The translations under genes and the position numbers were made by a program. The notes under the pieces are model-generated. The model worked only from the letters and a program-made list of their open reading frames with translations. It was not told the DNA's origin and did no database searches. Below are positions 37,896 through 47,518 of a DNA stretch of 64,000 bases, piece after piece. This DNA comes from Erwinia pyri (GTDB lineage Bacteria; Pseudomonadota; Gammaproteobacteria; Enterobacterales; Enterobacteriaceae). Where the stretch lies: contig NZ_CP132353.1 in assembly GCF_030758455.1 (NCBI RefSeq), positions 1,178,001 to 1,242,000 on the forward strand, given 5' to 3'. Numbering within the stretch: position 1 is the stretch's first letter; each line of letters begins with the position of its first letter.

Positions 37896-38477
37896 ATGAA
37901 GAAGATGATTGTAGGGATTGTTTTGGCTGGTAGCGTAATGACGAGTCCTCTGGCAACGGCGGACAGGCAGACGGTCAGCCTGGGGTACGCCCATAGCAAG
38001 ATTCAGGATATGGGTAATCTCAACGGCGTGAATCTGCAGTATCGCTATGAATGGAACTCTCCGCTGAGCATTATCGGCTCTTTCAGCTATATGAAAGGTG
38101 ATGACAGCGATGTATATCATGATGCCGCAAATGATTCCTATAAAACGCGCTTCAAGACGAAATACTATTCGCTGCTGGCTGGGCCAGCTTACCGCATTAA
38201 TGATTATGTCAGTGTCTATGGCTTGCTGGGTGCGGCTTTTACGAAAACAGACGGTCGCTATGAATGGCGTAACAGCGTGGGTGCCGATGCTGCGGTCGGG
38301 CATCTGACTATAGAAGGTTCTGCCCATTCAACGAATCTGGCCTGGGCTGCGGGTGTGGCAATCAACCCCATTGATAATTTGTCAGTCAATATTGGTTATG
38401 AAGGCTCCCGTACCGAGCTTAACGGAAGTGATAAATCCATCAATGGCTTCAACGTTGGTATCGGCTGGCGGTTCTGA
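37896..38477 (+). CDS. Ail/OmpX-like outer membrane protein
   Basis: A signal peptide (KKMIVGIVLAGSVMTSPLATA) precedes an eight-strand barrel typical of the Ail/Lom/OmpX family: DRQTVSLGYAHSKIQ at the start, KYYSLLAGPAYRINDYVSVYGLLG in the middle and GFNVGIGWRF at the end with terminal Phe. The start is ATG 37896 with AAGGA nine bases upstream; the in-frame ATG at 37878 is less likely. The 193-residue size is in range. Ail proteins bind complement regulators or host surfaces in Yersinia; a role here is not shown. Confidence 0.82.
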   Translation: MKKMIVGIVLAGSVMTSPLATADRQTVSLGYAHSKIQDMGNLNGVNLQYRYEWNSPLSIIGSFSYMKGDDSDVYHDAANDSYKTRFKTKYYSLLAGPAYRINDYVSVYGLLGAAFTKTDGRYEWRNSVGADAAVGHLTIEGSAHSTNLAWAAGVAINPIDNLSVNIGYEGSRTELNGSDKSINGFNVGIGWRF

Positions 38478-38643
38478 TTTGCATCATTACGCGCCTGAGG
38501 GCGCGTATTTCTTCACCAGACGATCTGGTGAAGCAGGTGTAAGCGCGGATGAGGGTGACGCAGTGGCACCCAGTCCGACTGAAGTCATTCCCAACATGTC
38601 CATCAGAATCTTAAAAACGGGTGCCACAGATATTTTTTACCGG

Positions 38644-38976
38644 TTATTGCCCCTCCTTCCAGAGCTCAACCAGCGCTGGCGGGGCCTGATCTTCCGGGAT
38701 CAGCAGCACAATATTCCCCACCCGATGCGGCGTTGCGTAGCTGACCTCAATGCGAAAATAGCGTTGATCGCCCCGTCCGGCACGGCTCTGTTCCCCTGGC
38801 GGTTCTCCCAGCGGCATGACCTGACGCAGCACGTTGCAGACGTGCTCACGCTGCGGCTGGCTGAGCTGCCCCAGCGCGATTCGTCTGGGGCCGGCAAGCT
38901 TGGGGATATAAGCGAATCCGCCTTCACGCGCTACATCAATGACGGCATCATCACTCAGTTCCGGCAGGTTGTTCAT
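38644..38976 (-). CDS. emfourin-type inhibitor of M4 metalloprotease
   Basis: The 110-residue protein (MNNLPELSDDAVIDVAREGGFAYIPKLAGPRR at the start, split over two conserved blocks) resembles emfourin, the tight-binding protealysin inhibitor of Serratia proteamaculans. Its gene follows the protease in the same direction and its ATG overlaps the protease stop (ATGA), matching the known pln-emfourin operon. It has no signal peptide, so it should act in the cytoplasm to keep the protease silent. Confidence 0.78.
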   Translation of the reverse strand: MNNLPELSDDAVIDVAREGGFAYIPKLAGPRRIALGQLSQPQREHVCNVLRQVMPLGEPPGEQSRAGRGDQRYFRIEVSYATPHRVGNIVLLIPEDQAPPALVELWKEGQ

Positions 38977-39989
38977 GCCAGTACACCCACCTCTTTCCAG
39001 GCATTTTCAATTGCCTGACCCACTGCCTGGTTAAACCGTTTCTCGCCGTGGCGAACGGTAAAATCAGCAAACGTTTTAAAGTCGGCATTTTGCGGCAGCG
39101 TCTTGTCGCAAACGGTGTCATACCAGGCATAACCTGCCTGCTCCCAGGCATAGCCACCCAGTGCTGTAGCGGCAAGGTAGAAAGCGCGATTAGGGATGCC
39201 GGAGTTCAGATGCACGCCGCCGTTGTCATCGCGGGTCTGGATATAGCCCTGCATATCGGCAGGTTGAGGATCTTTGCCCAAAAGCGGATCGTCGTAGGCC
39301 GTGCCGGGAGCGGACATTGAACGCAGCCCTTTGCCGTTGATCCCTTCAGCCAGCAGCCCCTCGCCAATGAGCCAGTCTGCCTGGTCAGCCGTTTGCTTGA
39401 GGTGAAACTGCTTCACCAGCGAGCCGAAAACGTCAGACAATGACTCGTTGAGTGCGCCCGCCTGTTCAAAATAGATCAGGCCCGCTTCCGTCTCCGTCAC
39501 GCCATGCGCCAGCTCATGACCCACCACATCAAGTGCGATGGTAAAGCGGTTAAAAATCTCGCCGTCCCCGTCGCCGAACACCATTTGCTGTCCGTTCCAG
39601 AAAGCGTTCTGATAATCCTTACCGTAATGTACGGTGCCTTTTAGTGTCAGCCCCTGGTTGTCCAGCGAGTTGCGTTTATAAGCCTGCCAGAAAAAATCGT
39701 AGGTGACGCCCAGATAGTCATAGGCTTCATTGCTGGCGACGTCGCTACCTCCGGGCTGACCCTCTGCACGCACCAGTTTACCGGGCAAGTTCTGGGTCTG
39801 TTCTGAATCATAAATTTCCCGCTGGACCTGTCCAGGCTCGGCGGTACTGGCACCTTCGGGTTTGATCCAGGTTTCCGCCATCAGCGTCTGGACATGCGCC
39901 AGCGTGTTGCGTGCGCAGCTTTGCTGCACGCCGGAACCGTTATCAATGATTTTACGCAGGATATAAGGGGGAATAACGCCATAGTGCAT
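38973..39989 (-). CDS. protealysin-like M4 (thermolysin family) metalloprotease
   Basis: This zinc metalloprotease has the HELAH motif (His158, Glu159, His162) and the third ligand Glu182 in GALNESLSDVFG, plus the C-terminal catalytic His in GGVHLNSGIPNRAFY. The short propeptide (about 1-50) contains IPPYILRKI, the PPL-type precursor signature of protealysin-like enzymes, and there is no signal peptide. Length is 338 residues. Protealysin relatives process bacterial proteins and have been linked to invasion of host cells; here the inhibitor gene follows in the same operon. Confidence 0.9.
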   Translation of the reverse strand: MHYGVIPPYILRKIIDNGSGVQQSCARNTLAHVQTLMAETWIKPEGASTAEPGQVQREIYDSEQTQNLPGKLVRAEGQPGGSDVASNEAYDYLGVTYDFFWQAYKRNSLDNQGLTLKGTVHYGKDYQNAFWNGQQMVFGDGDGEIFNRFTIALDVVGHELAHGVTETEAGLIYFEQAGALNESLSDVFGSLVKQFHLKQTADQADWLIGEGLLAEGINGKGLRSMSAPGTAYDDPLLGKDPQPADMQGYIQTRDDNGGVHLNSGIPNRAFYLAATALGGYAWEQAGYAWYDTVCDKTLPQNADFKTFADFTVRHGEKRFNQAVGQAIENAWKEVGVLA

Positions 39990-40199
39990 ACCATGCTCCC
40001 TGGTCGACGGTGAGTGTCAGGAAAGTATAGTCACGATTGGCGAATTTTGCGGCAAAGAGCAGTAGACAAAAAGTGCCAATGATTTGCAGAGAATGAGCCA
40101 TAACAGGCAACGTCTGGTTTCCCGGGAAATCAGGCAGCAGGCGACATCTGCTTTGACACAAAATTAGCAAACCTTGTCGCCTGGCAAAGCACAGTCACT

Positions 40200-41579
40200 C
40201 TATTCAGCCTTTTTTTTACTGTTGCGTACAGGCTTAATCGGGGTGATGGCGGTCACCTCGCTCTCTACCCAGCCGTCGTCCAGCCGGGTTTTAAGCGTGT
40301 CACCGGGCGCTAACTGCCGGCTCTTTTTCACTACCTGGCCATCAGCGGCGGTGGTGACGCTGAAACCGCGTGCCAGCGTTGCCAGCGGACTGACGCCTTC
40401 AAGCTGGGCGGTCAGCGTTGAGAAGCGCTGTTTGCCGTCGTTCAGCTTAAGCTGCATCGCCTGTTGCAGGCGGTACTGCCACTGCTGAAGCTGCTGTTGA
40501 CCCCGGTGAATACGTCCCTGCGGCTGAAACGCGCTCAGACGCTGCTCAGCGCGTTCCTGCAAACGGATGGCCTGTCGCACTCTCAGTTGCATTGCGTCGT
40601 CCAGACGGCGCTGCAGGCGCATCAGTGAGGTCTGCTGACGAGCCAGGCGTAACTGAGGATGCTGCTGCTGAAGACGATGCTGTAAGCGGGTATAGGTACG
40701 GTTCTTCTGAGCGAGGAAGTAATCCATCGCCATTTCCAGCCGCGTTTGCTGAGACTGTAGCTGTCGCAGCAGCTCAATCTGATTGCGGCTGACCAACTCT
40801 GCCGCGGCGGAAGGGGTAGGGGCGCGAAGGTCAGCAACGAAGTCCGCAATCGTCACATCAGTCTCATGACCAACGGCGCTGACTATCGGAATGCGGCTGG
40901 CAAAGATAGCTCGCGCCACGCGCTCATCGTTAAAGCTCCAGAGATCTTCCAGCGAACCGCCGCCGCGGCCCACAATCAGCACATCACACTCTGCACGCGC
41001 ATTAGCCAGCTCAATGGCGCGGACAATGCTGGCTGGCGCGTCAACGCCCTGAACAGGAGTGGGGTAGATGACTATCGGCAGGGAAGGATCCCGGCGGTGC
41101 AACACGCGCAGCACATCGTGCAACGCCGCGCCGGTGGAGGAGGTGATGACCCCAACCTGACGGGCCGGGTCGGGCAGCGCCTGTTTATGGGCCTGTTCAA
41201 AAAGCCCCTCGTTGAGCAGCTTTTGCTTCAGCTGTTCAAACTGCTGCTGCAGCAGACCTTCACCCGCAGGCTGCATGCTTTCCGCAATCAGCTGATAATC
41301 ACCACGCGGTTCGTACAGGGTAATGGTCGCCCTGACCAAAATCTGCTGGCCGTTTTGCGGCCGGAAGGTGACCCGCCGGTTGCTGTTGCGGAACATCGCA
41401 CAGCGAACCTGCGCCCCATCGTCTTTCAGGGTGAAGTACCAGTGGCCGGAAGAGGGCTGAGAGAAGTTGGAGATTTCAGCACTCAGCCAGACCTGGCCCA
41501 TTTCCTTTTCCAGCAGCGTTCTCACCGTGGTATTGAGACGGCTGACGGTAAATATATTGGCAGATGGCGGTAGCGACAT
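40200..41579 (-). CDS. xseA: exodeoxyribonuclease VII large subunit
   Basis: XseA with XseB degrades single-stranded DNA from both ends. An N-terminal OB fold ([20 protein letters not shown]) precedes the catalytic domain ([46 protein letters not shown]) and a long Gln/Arg-rich coiled coil (about 285-405). Length is 459 residues. It is divergent from guaB with 170 bp between starts. It marks the right border of the accessory block. Confidence 0.95.
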   Translation of the reverse strand: MSLPPSANIFTVSRLNTTVRTLLEKEMGQVWLSAEISNFSQPSSGHWYFTLKDDGAQVRCAMFRNSNRRVTFRPQNGQQILVRATITLYEPRGDYQLIAESMQPAGEGLLQQQFEQLKQKLLNEGLFEQAHKQALPDPARQVGVITSSTGAALHDVLRVLHRRDPSLPIVIYPTPVQGVDAPASIVRAIELANARAECDVLIVGRGGGSLEDLWSFNDERVARAIFASRIPIVSAVGHETDVTIADFVADLRAPTPSAAAELVSRNQIELLRQLQSQQTRLEMAMDYFLAQKNRTYTRLQHRLQQQHPQLRLARQQTSLMRLQRRLDDAMQLRVRQAIRLQERAEQRLSAFQPQGRIHRGQQQLQQWQYRLQQAMQLKLNDGKQRFSTLTAQLEGVSPLATLARGFSVTTAADGQVVKKSRQLAPGDTLKTRLDDGWVESEVTAITPIKPVRNSKKKAE

Positions 41580-41671
41580 GTGATGAAGATCAAACTTTAA
41601 ATCAGAGGGTTAATTAACCGATACTACAGGCCTCGTCAGCGGGATCAAGAACTTTTCATAAATAATGCTGG

Positions 41672-41687
41672 AGGCAATCGATTACGC
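41672..41687. promoter_or_regulatory. PurR-type box in the guaBA promoter
   Basis: AGGCAATCGATTACGC matches 10 to 11 of 16 bases of the PurR consensus and lies directly before the -10 box. guaBA is a known PurR target in E. coli. Confidence 0.5.
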
Positions 41688-41691
41688 CCTG

Positions 41692-41697
41692 TATAAT
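41692..41697 (+). promoter_or_regulatory. -10 box of guaBA
   Basis: TATAAT, 53 bases upstream of the guaB start and a few bases after the PurR-type box; the -35 is poor, in keeping with a regulated promoter. Confidence 0.6.
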
Positions 41698-41749
41698 GCC
41701 GCGGCAATATTTTACAAGTTCTCATTCACCCTGAGGTTGAGATATTGCC

Positions 41750-43216
41750 ATGCTAAGAATCGCTAAAGAAGCCCTGACATTTGACGACGTTCTGCTCGTT
41801 CCCGCTCATTCGACTGTCTTACCCAACACGGCTGACCTCAGCACCCAGCTTACCAAAACCATCCGCCTGAACATCCCTATGCTTTCCGCTGCAATGGATA
41901 CCGTGACCGAAGCTGGTCTGGCTATCGCACTGGCGCAGGAAGGCGGACTGGGCTTTATCCATAAGAACATGCCGATCGATCGCCAGGCGGAAGAAGTTCG
42001 CAAGGTGAAGAAACATGAAAGCGGCGTGGTCACTGACCCGCAAACCGTCCTGCCAACCACCGCGCTGAGCGATGTCAAAGCGTTGACCGAGCGTAACGGC
42101 TTTGCCGGTTACCCGGTAGTGAACGGCGACAACGAGCTGGTGGGGATCATTACCGGCCGTGACGTGCGCTTCGTGACCGATCTGAGCCTGCCGGTTTCTG
42201 CTGTCATGACCCCGAAAGAGCGTCTGGTAACCGTCCGTGAAGGTGAAGCCCGCGAAGTCGTGCTGCATAAAATGCACGAAAAGCGTGTGGAAAAAGCGCT
42301 GGTGGTGGATGACAGCTTCCATCTGCTTGGCATGATCACCGTGAAAGATTTCCAGAAAGCGGAGCGTAAACCCAACGCCTGTAAAGATGAGCATGGTCGT
42401 CTGCGCGTAGGGGCTGCGGTTGGCGCTGGCGCCGGTAACGAAGAGCGTGTTGATGCGCTGGTCGCCGCCGGTGTTGACGTGCTGCTGATCGATTCCTCAC
42501 ACGGCCACTCCGAAGGCGTTCTGCAACGCATCCGTGAAACCCGCGCAAAATATCCCGATCTGCAGATCGTTGGCGGCAACGTCGCGACTGGTGCGGGCGC
42601 ACTGGCGCTGGTTGAAGCTGGCGTGAGCGCAGTGAAAGTAGGTATCGGCCCGGGTTCTATCTGTACTACCCGTATTGTTACCGGCGTGGGCGTACCGCAA
42701 ATCACCGCTGTTTCTGACGCGGTTGAAGCGCTGGAAGGCACCGGCATCCCGGTTATCGCCGATGGCGGTATCCGTTTCTCCGGCGACATCGCTAAAGCTA
42801 TCGCTGCTGGCGCCTCTGCTGTAATGGTGGGTTCCATGCTGGCCGGTACTGAAGAGTCTCCGGGTGAAATTGAACTCTATCAGGGCCGCTCTTTCAAATC
42901 CTACCGCGGTATGGGTTCTCTGGGCGCGATGTCCAAAGGTTCCTCAGACCGTTACTTCCAGACCGACAATGCCGCCGACAAACTGGTTCCGGAAGGCATT
43001 GAAGGCCGCGTGGCTTACAAAGGCCGCCTGAAAGAGATCGTACACCAGCAAATGGGCGGCCTGCGCTCCTGTATGGGCCTGACCGGCTGTGGTACTATCG
43101 ACGACCTGCGCACCAAAGCGGAATTTGTCCGCATCAGCGGCGCCGGTATTTCGGAAAGTCACGTTCACGATGTGACCATCACCAAAGAGTCCCCGAACTA
43201 CCGCATGGGTTCATAA
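41750..43216 (+). CDS. guaB: IMP dehydrogenase
   Basis: GuaB oxidises IMP to XMP with NAD+, the first step to GMP. The catalytic loop [11 protein letters not shown] holds the active Cys; two CBS domains (about 95-205) interrupt the barrel; the flap RYF and the second loop RGMGSLGAM are present. The 488-residue length is standard. It is cotranscribed with guaA, 80 bp downstream. Confidence 0.97.
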   Translation: MLRIAKEALTFDDVLLVPAHSTVLPNTADLSTQLTKTIRLNIPMLSAAMDTVTEAGLAIALAQEGGLGFIHKNMPIDRQAEEVRKVKKHESGVVTDPQTVLPTTALSDVKALTERNGFAGYPVVNGDNELVGIITGRDVRFVTDLSLPVSAVMTPKERLVTVREGEAREVVLHKMHEKRVEKALVVDDSFHLLGMITVKDFQKAERKPNACKDEHGRLRVGAAVGAGAGNEERVDALVAAGVDVLLIDSSHGHSEGVLQRIRETRAKYPDLQIVGGNVATGAGALALVEAGVSAVKVGIGPGSICTTRIVTGVGVPQITAVSDAVEALEGTGIPVIADGGIRFSGDIAKAIAAGASAVMVGSMLAGTEESPGEIELYQGRSFKSYRGMGSLGAMSKGSSDRYFQTDNAADKLVPEGIEGRVAYKGRLKEIVHQQMGGLRSCMGLTGCGTIDDLRTKAEFVRISGAGISESHVHDVTITKESPNYRMGS

Positions 43217-43229
43217 AACCCTGACTTCA

Positions 43230-43249
43230 CGCCCGGCTTAAGCCGGGCG
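43230..43249 (+). other. intercistronic hairpin guaB-guaA
   Basis: CGCCCGGCTTAAGCCGGGCG is a 20-base perfect palindrome 13 bases after guaB, followed by only CTTT. It may partly terminate transcription or stabilise the guaB message. Confidence 0.5.
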
Positions 43250-43296
43250 CTTTAATCCTAATCCCTGAATTTGTTATATCGCCCTGGAATAGCCCA

Positions 43297-44877
43297 ATGA
43301 CGACGGAAAATATTCATAAACATCGCATTCTGATCCTTGATTTCGGCTCGCAGTATACGCAGCTGGTTGCACGCCGGGTGCGTGAACTGGGCGTCTACTG
43401 TGAACTGTGGGCGTGGGATGTCACCGAAGAGCAGATCCGCGGGTTTAACCCGAACGGCATCATCCTGTCCGGTGGCCCGGAAAGTACCACGGAACACGCC
43501 AGCCCGCGCGCGCCAGAGTATGTCTTTAACGCTGGCGTACCGGTGCTGGGCGTTTGCTACGGCATGCAGACCATGGCGCTGCAGTTAGGTGGTGAAGTGA
43601 AAGGCTCTAACGAGCGTGAATTTGGCTATGCGCAGGTTGAAGTTGCGGTGCAGAGCGCGCTGACTCGCGATATCGAAGACTCCCTGAGCGCTGAAGGCAA
43701 GCCGCTGCTGGATGTCTGGATGAGCCATGGCGATAAAGTCTCCGCTATCCCGGCTGATTTCGTGACCGTTGCCAGCACTGAGACCTGCCCGTTTGCGATT
43801 ATCGCCAACGAAGAAAAACGTCTCTACGGCGTGCAGTTCCACCCGGAAGTGACCCACACGCGCCAGGGCCTGCGTCTGCTGGAGCGGTTTGTACGCGACA
43901 TCTGCGAGTGCGAAGCGCTCTGGACGCCAGCGAAAATTATTGAAGATACCGTTGAGCGCCTGCGCGAGCAGTGCGGTAACGACAAAGTGATTCTGGGACT
44001 GTCGGGCGGTGTTGACTCATCTGTAACGGCTATGCTGCTGCACCGCGCGATAGGCGACCGTCTCACCTGCGTCTTCGTGGATAATGGCCTGCTGCGCCTG
44101 CATGAAGCTGAGCAGGTAATGGATATGTTTGGCGACCATTTCGGTCTGAACATCATTCATGTGCCAGCTGAAGCGCGTTTCCTTGATGCCCTGGCCGGTA
44201 TTGATGAGCCAGAAGCCAAGCGTAAGACCATTGGTCGCGTGTTTGTGGAACTGTTCGACGAGCAGGCTACCACGCTGCAGGATGTGAAGTGGCTGGCTCA
44301 GGGCACCATCTATCCTGATGTGATTGAGTCTGCTGCTTCTGCCACCGGTAAAGCGCACGTGATCAAGTCGCACCATAACGTGGGCGGCCTGCCAAAAGAG
44401 ATGAAGCTGGGCCTGGTTGAGCCGCTGAAAGAGCTGTTCAAAGATGAGGTGCGTAAGATTGGTCTGGAGTTAGGCCTGCCTTACAACATGCTTTACCGTC
44501 ATCCGTTCCCGGGGCCGGGTCTGGGCGTTCGCGTACTGGGCGAAGTGAAGAAAGAGTATTGCGATCTGCTGCGTCGCGCCGATGCTATCTTCATCGAAGA
44601 GCTGCATAAAGCTGACCTGTACAACAAGGTAAGCCAGGCGTTCACCGTGTTCCTGCCGGTTCGTTCAGTGGGCGTGATGGGCGATGGCCGTAAATATGAC
44701 TGGGTTGTCTCCCTGCGCGCCGTAGAGACCATCGACTTTATGACCGCTCACTGGGCGCATCTGCCTTATGAGTTCCTGGGCCGCGTCTCTAACCGCATCA
44801 TCAACGAAATCGACGGCATCTCCCGCGTGGTTTACGATATTTCCGGTAAGCCGCCAGCGACGATTGAGTGGGAATAA
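43297..44877 (+). CDS. guaA: GMP synthase (glutamine-hydrolysing)
   Basis: GuaA aminates XMP to GMP. The glutaminase domain has Cys in GVCYGMQTM and the His/Glu pair in QFHPEV; the ATP pyrophosphatase loop is SGGVDSS; the C-terminal dimerisation domain ends PPATIEWE. Length of 526 residues is standard. A terminator follows. Confidence 0.97.
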   Translation: MTTENIHKHRILILDFGSQYTQLVARRVRELGVYCELWAWDVTEEQIRGFNPNGIILSGGPESTTEHASPRAPEYVFNAGVPVLGVCYGMQTMALQLGGEVKGSNEREFGYAQVEVAVQSALTRDIEDSLSAEGKPLLDVWMSHGDKVSAIPADFVTVASTETCPFAIIANEEKRLYGVQFHPEVTHTRQGLRLLERFVRDICECEALWTPAKIIEDTVERLREQCGNDKVILGLSGGVDSSVTAMLLHRAIGDRLTCVFVDNGLLRLHEAEQVMDMFGDHFGLNIIHVPAEARFLDALAGIDEPEAKRKTIGRVFVELFDEQATTLQDVKWLAQGTIYPDVIESAASATGKAHVIKSHHNVGGLPKEMKLGLVEPLKELFKDEVRKIGLELGLPYNMLYRHPFPGPGLGVRVLGEVKKEYCDLLRRADAIFIEELHKADLYNKVSQAFTVFLPVRSVGVMGDGRKYDWVVSLRAVETIDFMTAHWAHLPYEFLGRVSNRIINEIDGISRVVYDISGKPPATIEWE

Positions 44878-44920
44878 TTTAGCGCACAGCTAATTTCATG
44901 CCTGGCAGCTTCAGATAGCC

Positions 44921-44947
44921 AAAAGCCCGCGTAATTGCGGGCTTTTT
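44921..44947 (+). terminator. terminator of guaBA
   Basis: AAAAGCCCGC and GCGGGCTTTT form a 10-bp stem around TAATT-type loop, ending in a T run. Confidence 0.9.
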
Positions 44948-45007
44948 AATTTCAGGGATTATTTTCAGCAACTCTGGCTAAAAAACGTTATTAACAACAG
45001 CGCAGTT

Positions 45008-45340
45008 TCAGCTCTGAGCAGCTTTACTCAGCGTATCGCTAATCCACTGATTAACACTTTTTCCTGCGACTTCCGCTGCTGAATTGATGGCCGCATGCGT
45101 TTCAGGTGGAATACGTAAACTGATTTTTCCACTGGCAGGACGCTGGGCTTTAAGCCCGTTTTCCCTGCAGTAAGTCAAATAATCATCCACCGCTGCTTCA
45201 AATGCTAAACGTAAATCGGTGACGTTATCAGCATGAAAACCAATCACATCACGAATGCCGGCCACATGCCCTGTCAGACAGCGATCTTCATCGCTGTACT
45301 CAATTTTGGCTGAATATCCTTCGTAGTTCATAGTACCCAT
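45008..45340 (-). CDS. hicB: HicB-family antitoxin
   Basis: The first half is the HicB partial RNase H fold (MNYEGYSAKIEYSDEDRCLTG, then DNVTDLRLAFEAAVDDYL) and the second half is a ribbon-helix-helix DNA-binding domain (ASGKISLRIPPETHAAINSA). The 110-residue frame is intact. GGAG seven bases upstream favours ATG 45340 over the internal ATG 45331. Its toxin partner should lie just upstream but only a 26-codon vestige is present there. As an orphan it may still repress from the palindromes at 45403-45426 or neutralise other HicA toxins. Confidence 0.85.
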   Translation of the reverse strand: MGTMNYEGYSAKIEYSDEDRCLTGHVAGIRDVIGFHADNVTDLRLAFEAAVDDYLTYCRENGLKAQRPASGKISLRIPPETHAAINSAAEVAGKSVNQWISDTLSKAAQS

Positions 45341-45408
45341 GGGGTTACTCCAATCGTTTCAAGGAATTTCCTGCCATCGCGTATCTGATAGGCCAAGATA
45401 TTATGATA
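45328..45408 (-). pseudogene. truncated hicA toxin remnant
   Basis: The minus-strand frame reads YHNILAYQIRDGRKFLETIG and then VTPWVL and stop, overlapping the hicB start by 13 bases. This resembles the C-terminus of the HicA toxins paired with this HicB type (ending RKFL..GVTP). A stop codon lies directly before it, so the first 55 to 60 residues, with the catalytic His, are gone. Confidence 0.55.
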
Positions 45409-45426
45409 TCATTTAGTGATATCACT
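45403..45426. promoter_or_regulatory. paired TGATATCA palindromes, candidate HicB operator
   Basis: ATGATATCAT (45403-45412) and AGTGATATCACT (45415-45426) are two perfect palindromes sharing TGATATCA, 13 bases apart. They lie upstream of the hicAB remnant, where ribbon-helix-helix antitoxins autoregulate. Confidence 0.5.
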
Positions 45427-45454
45427 TCAAGGGTTTTGAATTTTCTTTGGGACA

Positions 45455-45485
45455 TAAAAAAGGGCGAAGAGCTCGCCCTGTTTTT
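45455..45485 (-). terminator. terminator of mgtE
   Basis: AGGGCGA/TCGCCCT stem (45461-45467 with 45473-45479) with loop AGAGC. Six bases of A on the plus-strand left side give a U run for minus-strand transcripts ending after mgtE. Confidence 0.75.
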
Positions 45486-45497
45486 ATCGCTCCAGCC

Positions 45498-46934
45498 CTA
45501 ATGCAGTAAAAACAGAGTAGCCAGCCCGAGGAAAATAAAGAAGCCGCCGGTATCGGTCAGGGCAGTGATCAGCACGCTGGAGCCCACCGCCGGATCGCGC
45601 TTGAGTTTCGTCATACATAGAGGGATCAGCACGCCCATCAACGCCGCCAGCAGCAGGTTCAGCACCATCGCCAGCATCATTACGCCGCCGAGCGCGGGAT
45701 TGCCATACATCGCCCAGGTGACGCCGCCCATAATGCCGCCCCAGCAGATGCCGTTAATCAGCGCCACGCCAAGCTCGCGGCCAATCAGGAAAGAGAAGTT
45801 GCCCGGCTCTACCTGATGTAAGGCTAATGCGCGGACAATCATCGTAATGGTCTGATTTCCCGTATTGCCGCCAATACCGGCGACAATCGGCATCAGCGCA
45901 GCCAGCGCGACAATCTGCGAAATAGTGCCTTCAAAGAGGCCAATAACCCTGGAGGCGACAAAAGCGGTACAGAGGTTGACCGCCAGCCACGTCCAGCGGG
46001 TACGCACGGCTTTTCTGACCGGGGCGAAGACATCTTCATCCGGGTTAACGCCACCCATTTTACGAATATGACTGTCGTTGGATTCGTTAACCAGATCGAT
46101 AACGTCTTCAACGGTTACGCGGCCCATTAACTTGCCTTTAGCATCGATAACGGCGGCTGAAATCAGGTTATAACGTTCAAACGCACCCGCCGCATCTTCC
46201 GCTTTATCGTCAATCCGGAAGGTTGTGGGCTTGTCGTTCATCACCTCAAAAACCATTCGCTTGGGCTTGTTCAGTAAAATATCGGTCAGCGAAAGCTCGC
46301 CCAGCAGGGTGTTATTTTCATCGGTGATAAACAGTTTATCGGTGCCTTCAGGGATCGATTTTTTGCGGCGAAGATAGCGTTGAACCGTGGCGAGCGTCAC
46401 GTCGGCGGGCATGGTGATCAGTTTAAAATCGGTGATCCTTCCCACGCGGTCGCGGTCAAAATCCATCACCTCCAGCACGCGGGAGCGCTGTGCCGGATCC
46501 AGAGAGGTCAGCAGCCGTCCGGTTAAATCGCGTGAAAGGTATTTTGCCAGATAGACCTGTTCATCAATATCCAGCGGTTCGATAGCGCGCAGTAAATCGC
46601 GGTCGCTCATCTCTTCAATCAGACTTTCCCACACGCTCTCGGAAGCTTCCACCAGCACCATCCCGCGGCGCTCGGTATCAATCAGACGCCACAGCGCCTG
46701 ACGTTCATCTTCCGGCAGGGCTTCAAGCAGATCGGCAAGGTCAGCGGCGTGCAGCAGAGGAATATAGCTTCTGATCTCTTCCGCTTCTTCCCGATGGGAT
46801 TCGGCTTCAGCGGGTGTTTCCTTCAGGGGACGTTCAAGAAGCGTATCGACCAGATCGTTATCGTTGAGCAGTAGAGTTAAAATGCGGCCGCGGATTTCAG
46901 CAAGTTGCTGGCTGTGGGATAAAGCTACAGACAT
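45498..46934 (-). CDS. mgtE: magnesium transporter MgtE
   Basis: MgtE is a dimeric Mg2+ channel gated by intracellular Mg2+. The cytoplasmic N domain (about 1-150) is followed by two CBS domains (about 150-280) and five transmembrane helices (about 310-478) with the pore motif PIVAGIGGNTGNQ. Length of 478 residues is standard. E. coli K-12 lacks mgtE; here it lies between hicB and yfgG. I saw no M-box riboswitch in the upstream 124 bp before yfgG. Confidence 0.93.
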   Translation of the reverse strand: MSVALSHSQQLAEIRGRILTLLLNDNDLVDTLLERPLKETPAEAESHREEAEEIRSYIPLLHAADLADLLEALPEDERQALWRLIDTERRGMVLVEASESVWESLIEEMSDRDLLRAIEPLDIDEQVYLAKYLSRDLTGRLLTSLDPAQRSRVLEVMDFDRDRVGRITDFKLITMPADVTLATVQRYLRRKKSIPEGTDKLFITDENNTLLGELSLTDILLNKPKRMVFEVMNDKPTTFRIDDKAEDAAGAFERYNLISAAVIDAKGKLMGRVTVEDVIDLVNESNDSHIRKMGGVNPDEDVFAPVRKAVRTRWTWLAVNLCTAFVASRVIGLFEGTISQIVALAALMPIVAGIGGNTGNQTITMIVRALALHQVEPGNFSFLIGRELGVALINGICWGGIMGGVTWAMYGNPALGGVMMLAMVLNLLLAALMGVLIPLCMTKLKRDPAVGSSVLITALTDTGGFFIFLGLATLFLLH

Positions 46935-47058
46935 AAAAATTCCCTTGAGTCTGGCAAAAGAGGAGCGAAAAGCTAAGTATTGCCTAAATCAGGCAAAAGA
47001 GTGAGAGAAGTCGCTTATTTTCAGGCAGCTTCGTCAGGCAGGGCGCAGCAGGCGCGGC

Positions 47059-47235
47059 TTATTTCGTCACCGCAGTGGGTACTGCAACTTCCTGTTTTTT
47101 CTGCTGATGGTGCTCAAAAGCGGCCGGGACGAGGTAAATTAATCGTCCTGTAAGGATGATAAAACTCACCAGCAGGACAATACGGGTCATACGGCTGGTT
47201 TTTTGACGTTTCCTGAATGATATGGCGCTGTTCAC
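47059..47235 (-). CDS. yfgG: small membrane protein YfgG
   Basis: This 58-residue gene starts with GTG 47235, preceded by AGGAAA eight bases away. The product has a basic N-terminus (RKRQKTSRMTR), one hydrophobic helix (IVLLVSFIILTGRLIYLV) and a polar tail with HHQQKKQE. It resembles E. coli YfgG in pattern (RMTRIVLL.SF) and in place next to yfgF on the opposite strand. E. coli YfgG has been linked to metal and oxidative stress; that function is inferred here. It is short and easily missed. Confidence 0.75.
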   Translation of the reverse strand: MNSAISFRKRQKTSRMTRIVLLVSFIILTGRLIYLVPAAFEHHQQKKQEVAVPTAVTK

Positions 47236-47404
47236 GCGGCGTTTCCTGTCGGGCCCGAAGGCGATGGTATAATTTAGGCACAGCTACAGTATCAGGTCAA
47301 CGTAATGCAGCCTCGCCCTGGTGAAATTTCCAACAAAATTTTACCTGCTGCTTTCTGAAGAGAAGCTAAACGGCAATGTTATTGGCAGAGTAAAAAGGTC
47401 TGGT

Positions 47405-47418
47405 TTGATGCAGATCAA
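47405..47418. promoter_or_regulatory. FNR box upstream of yfgF
   Basis: TTGATGCAGATCAA is a perfect match to the FNR consensus TTGAT-N4-ATCAA. E. coli yfgF is an FNR-dependent anaerobic gene, so activation of yfgF at low oxygen is likely. The site is 101 bases before the favoured start codon. Confidence 0.75.
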
Positions 47419-47518
47419 AATCGTTCCCTCCCGTGATCCTACTATGACCAGCTCCCTCCTTTTGCATCAGGAATTATCTGTTTAAGTCATCGGCAAAATA
47501 ACAGACTTATTGAGCGTC

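Noticed and set aside
46935..47058. Mg2+ riboswitch in the mgtE leader
   Set aside because: The gap is short and I could not build an M-box fold; only simple repeats of CAGGCA are seen.
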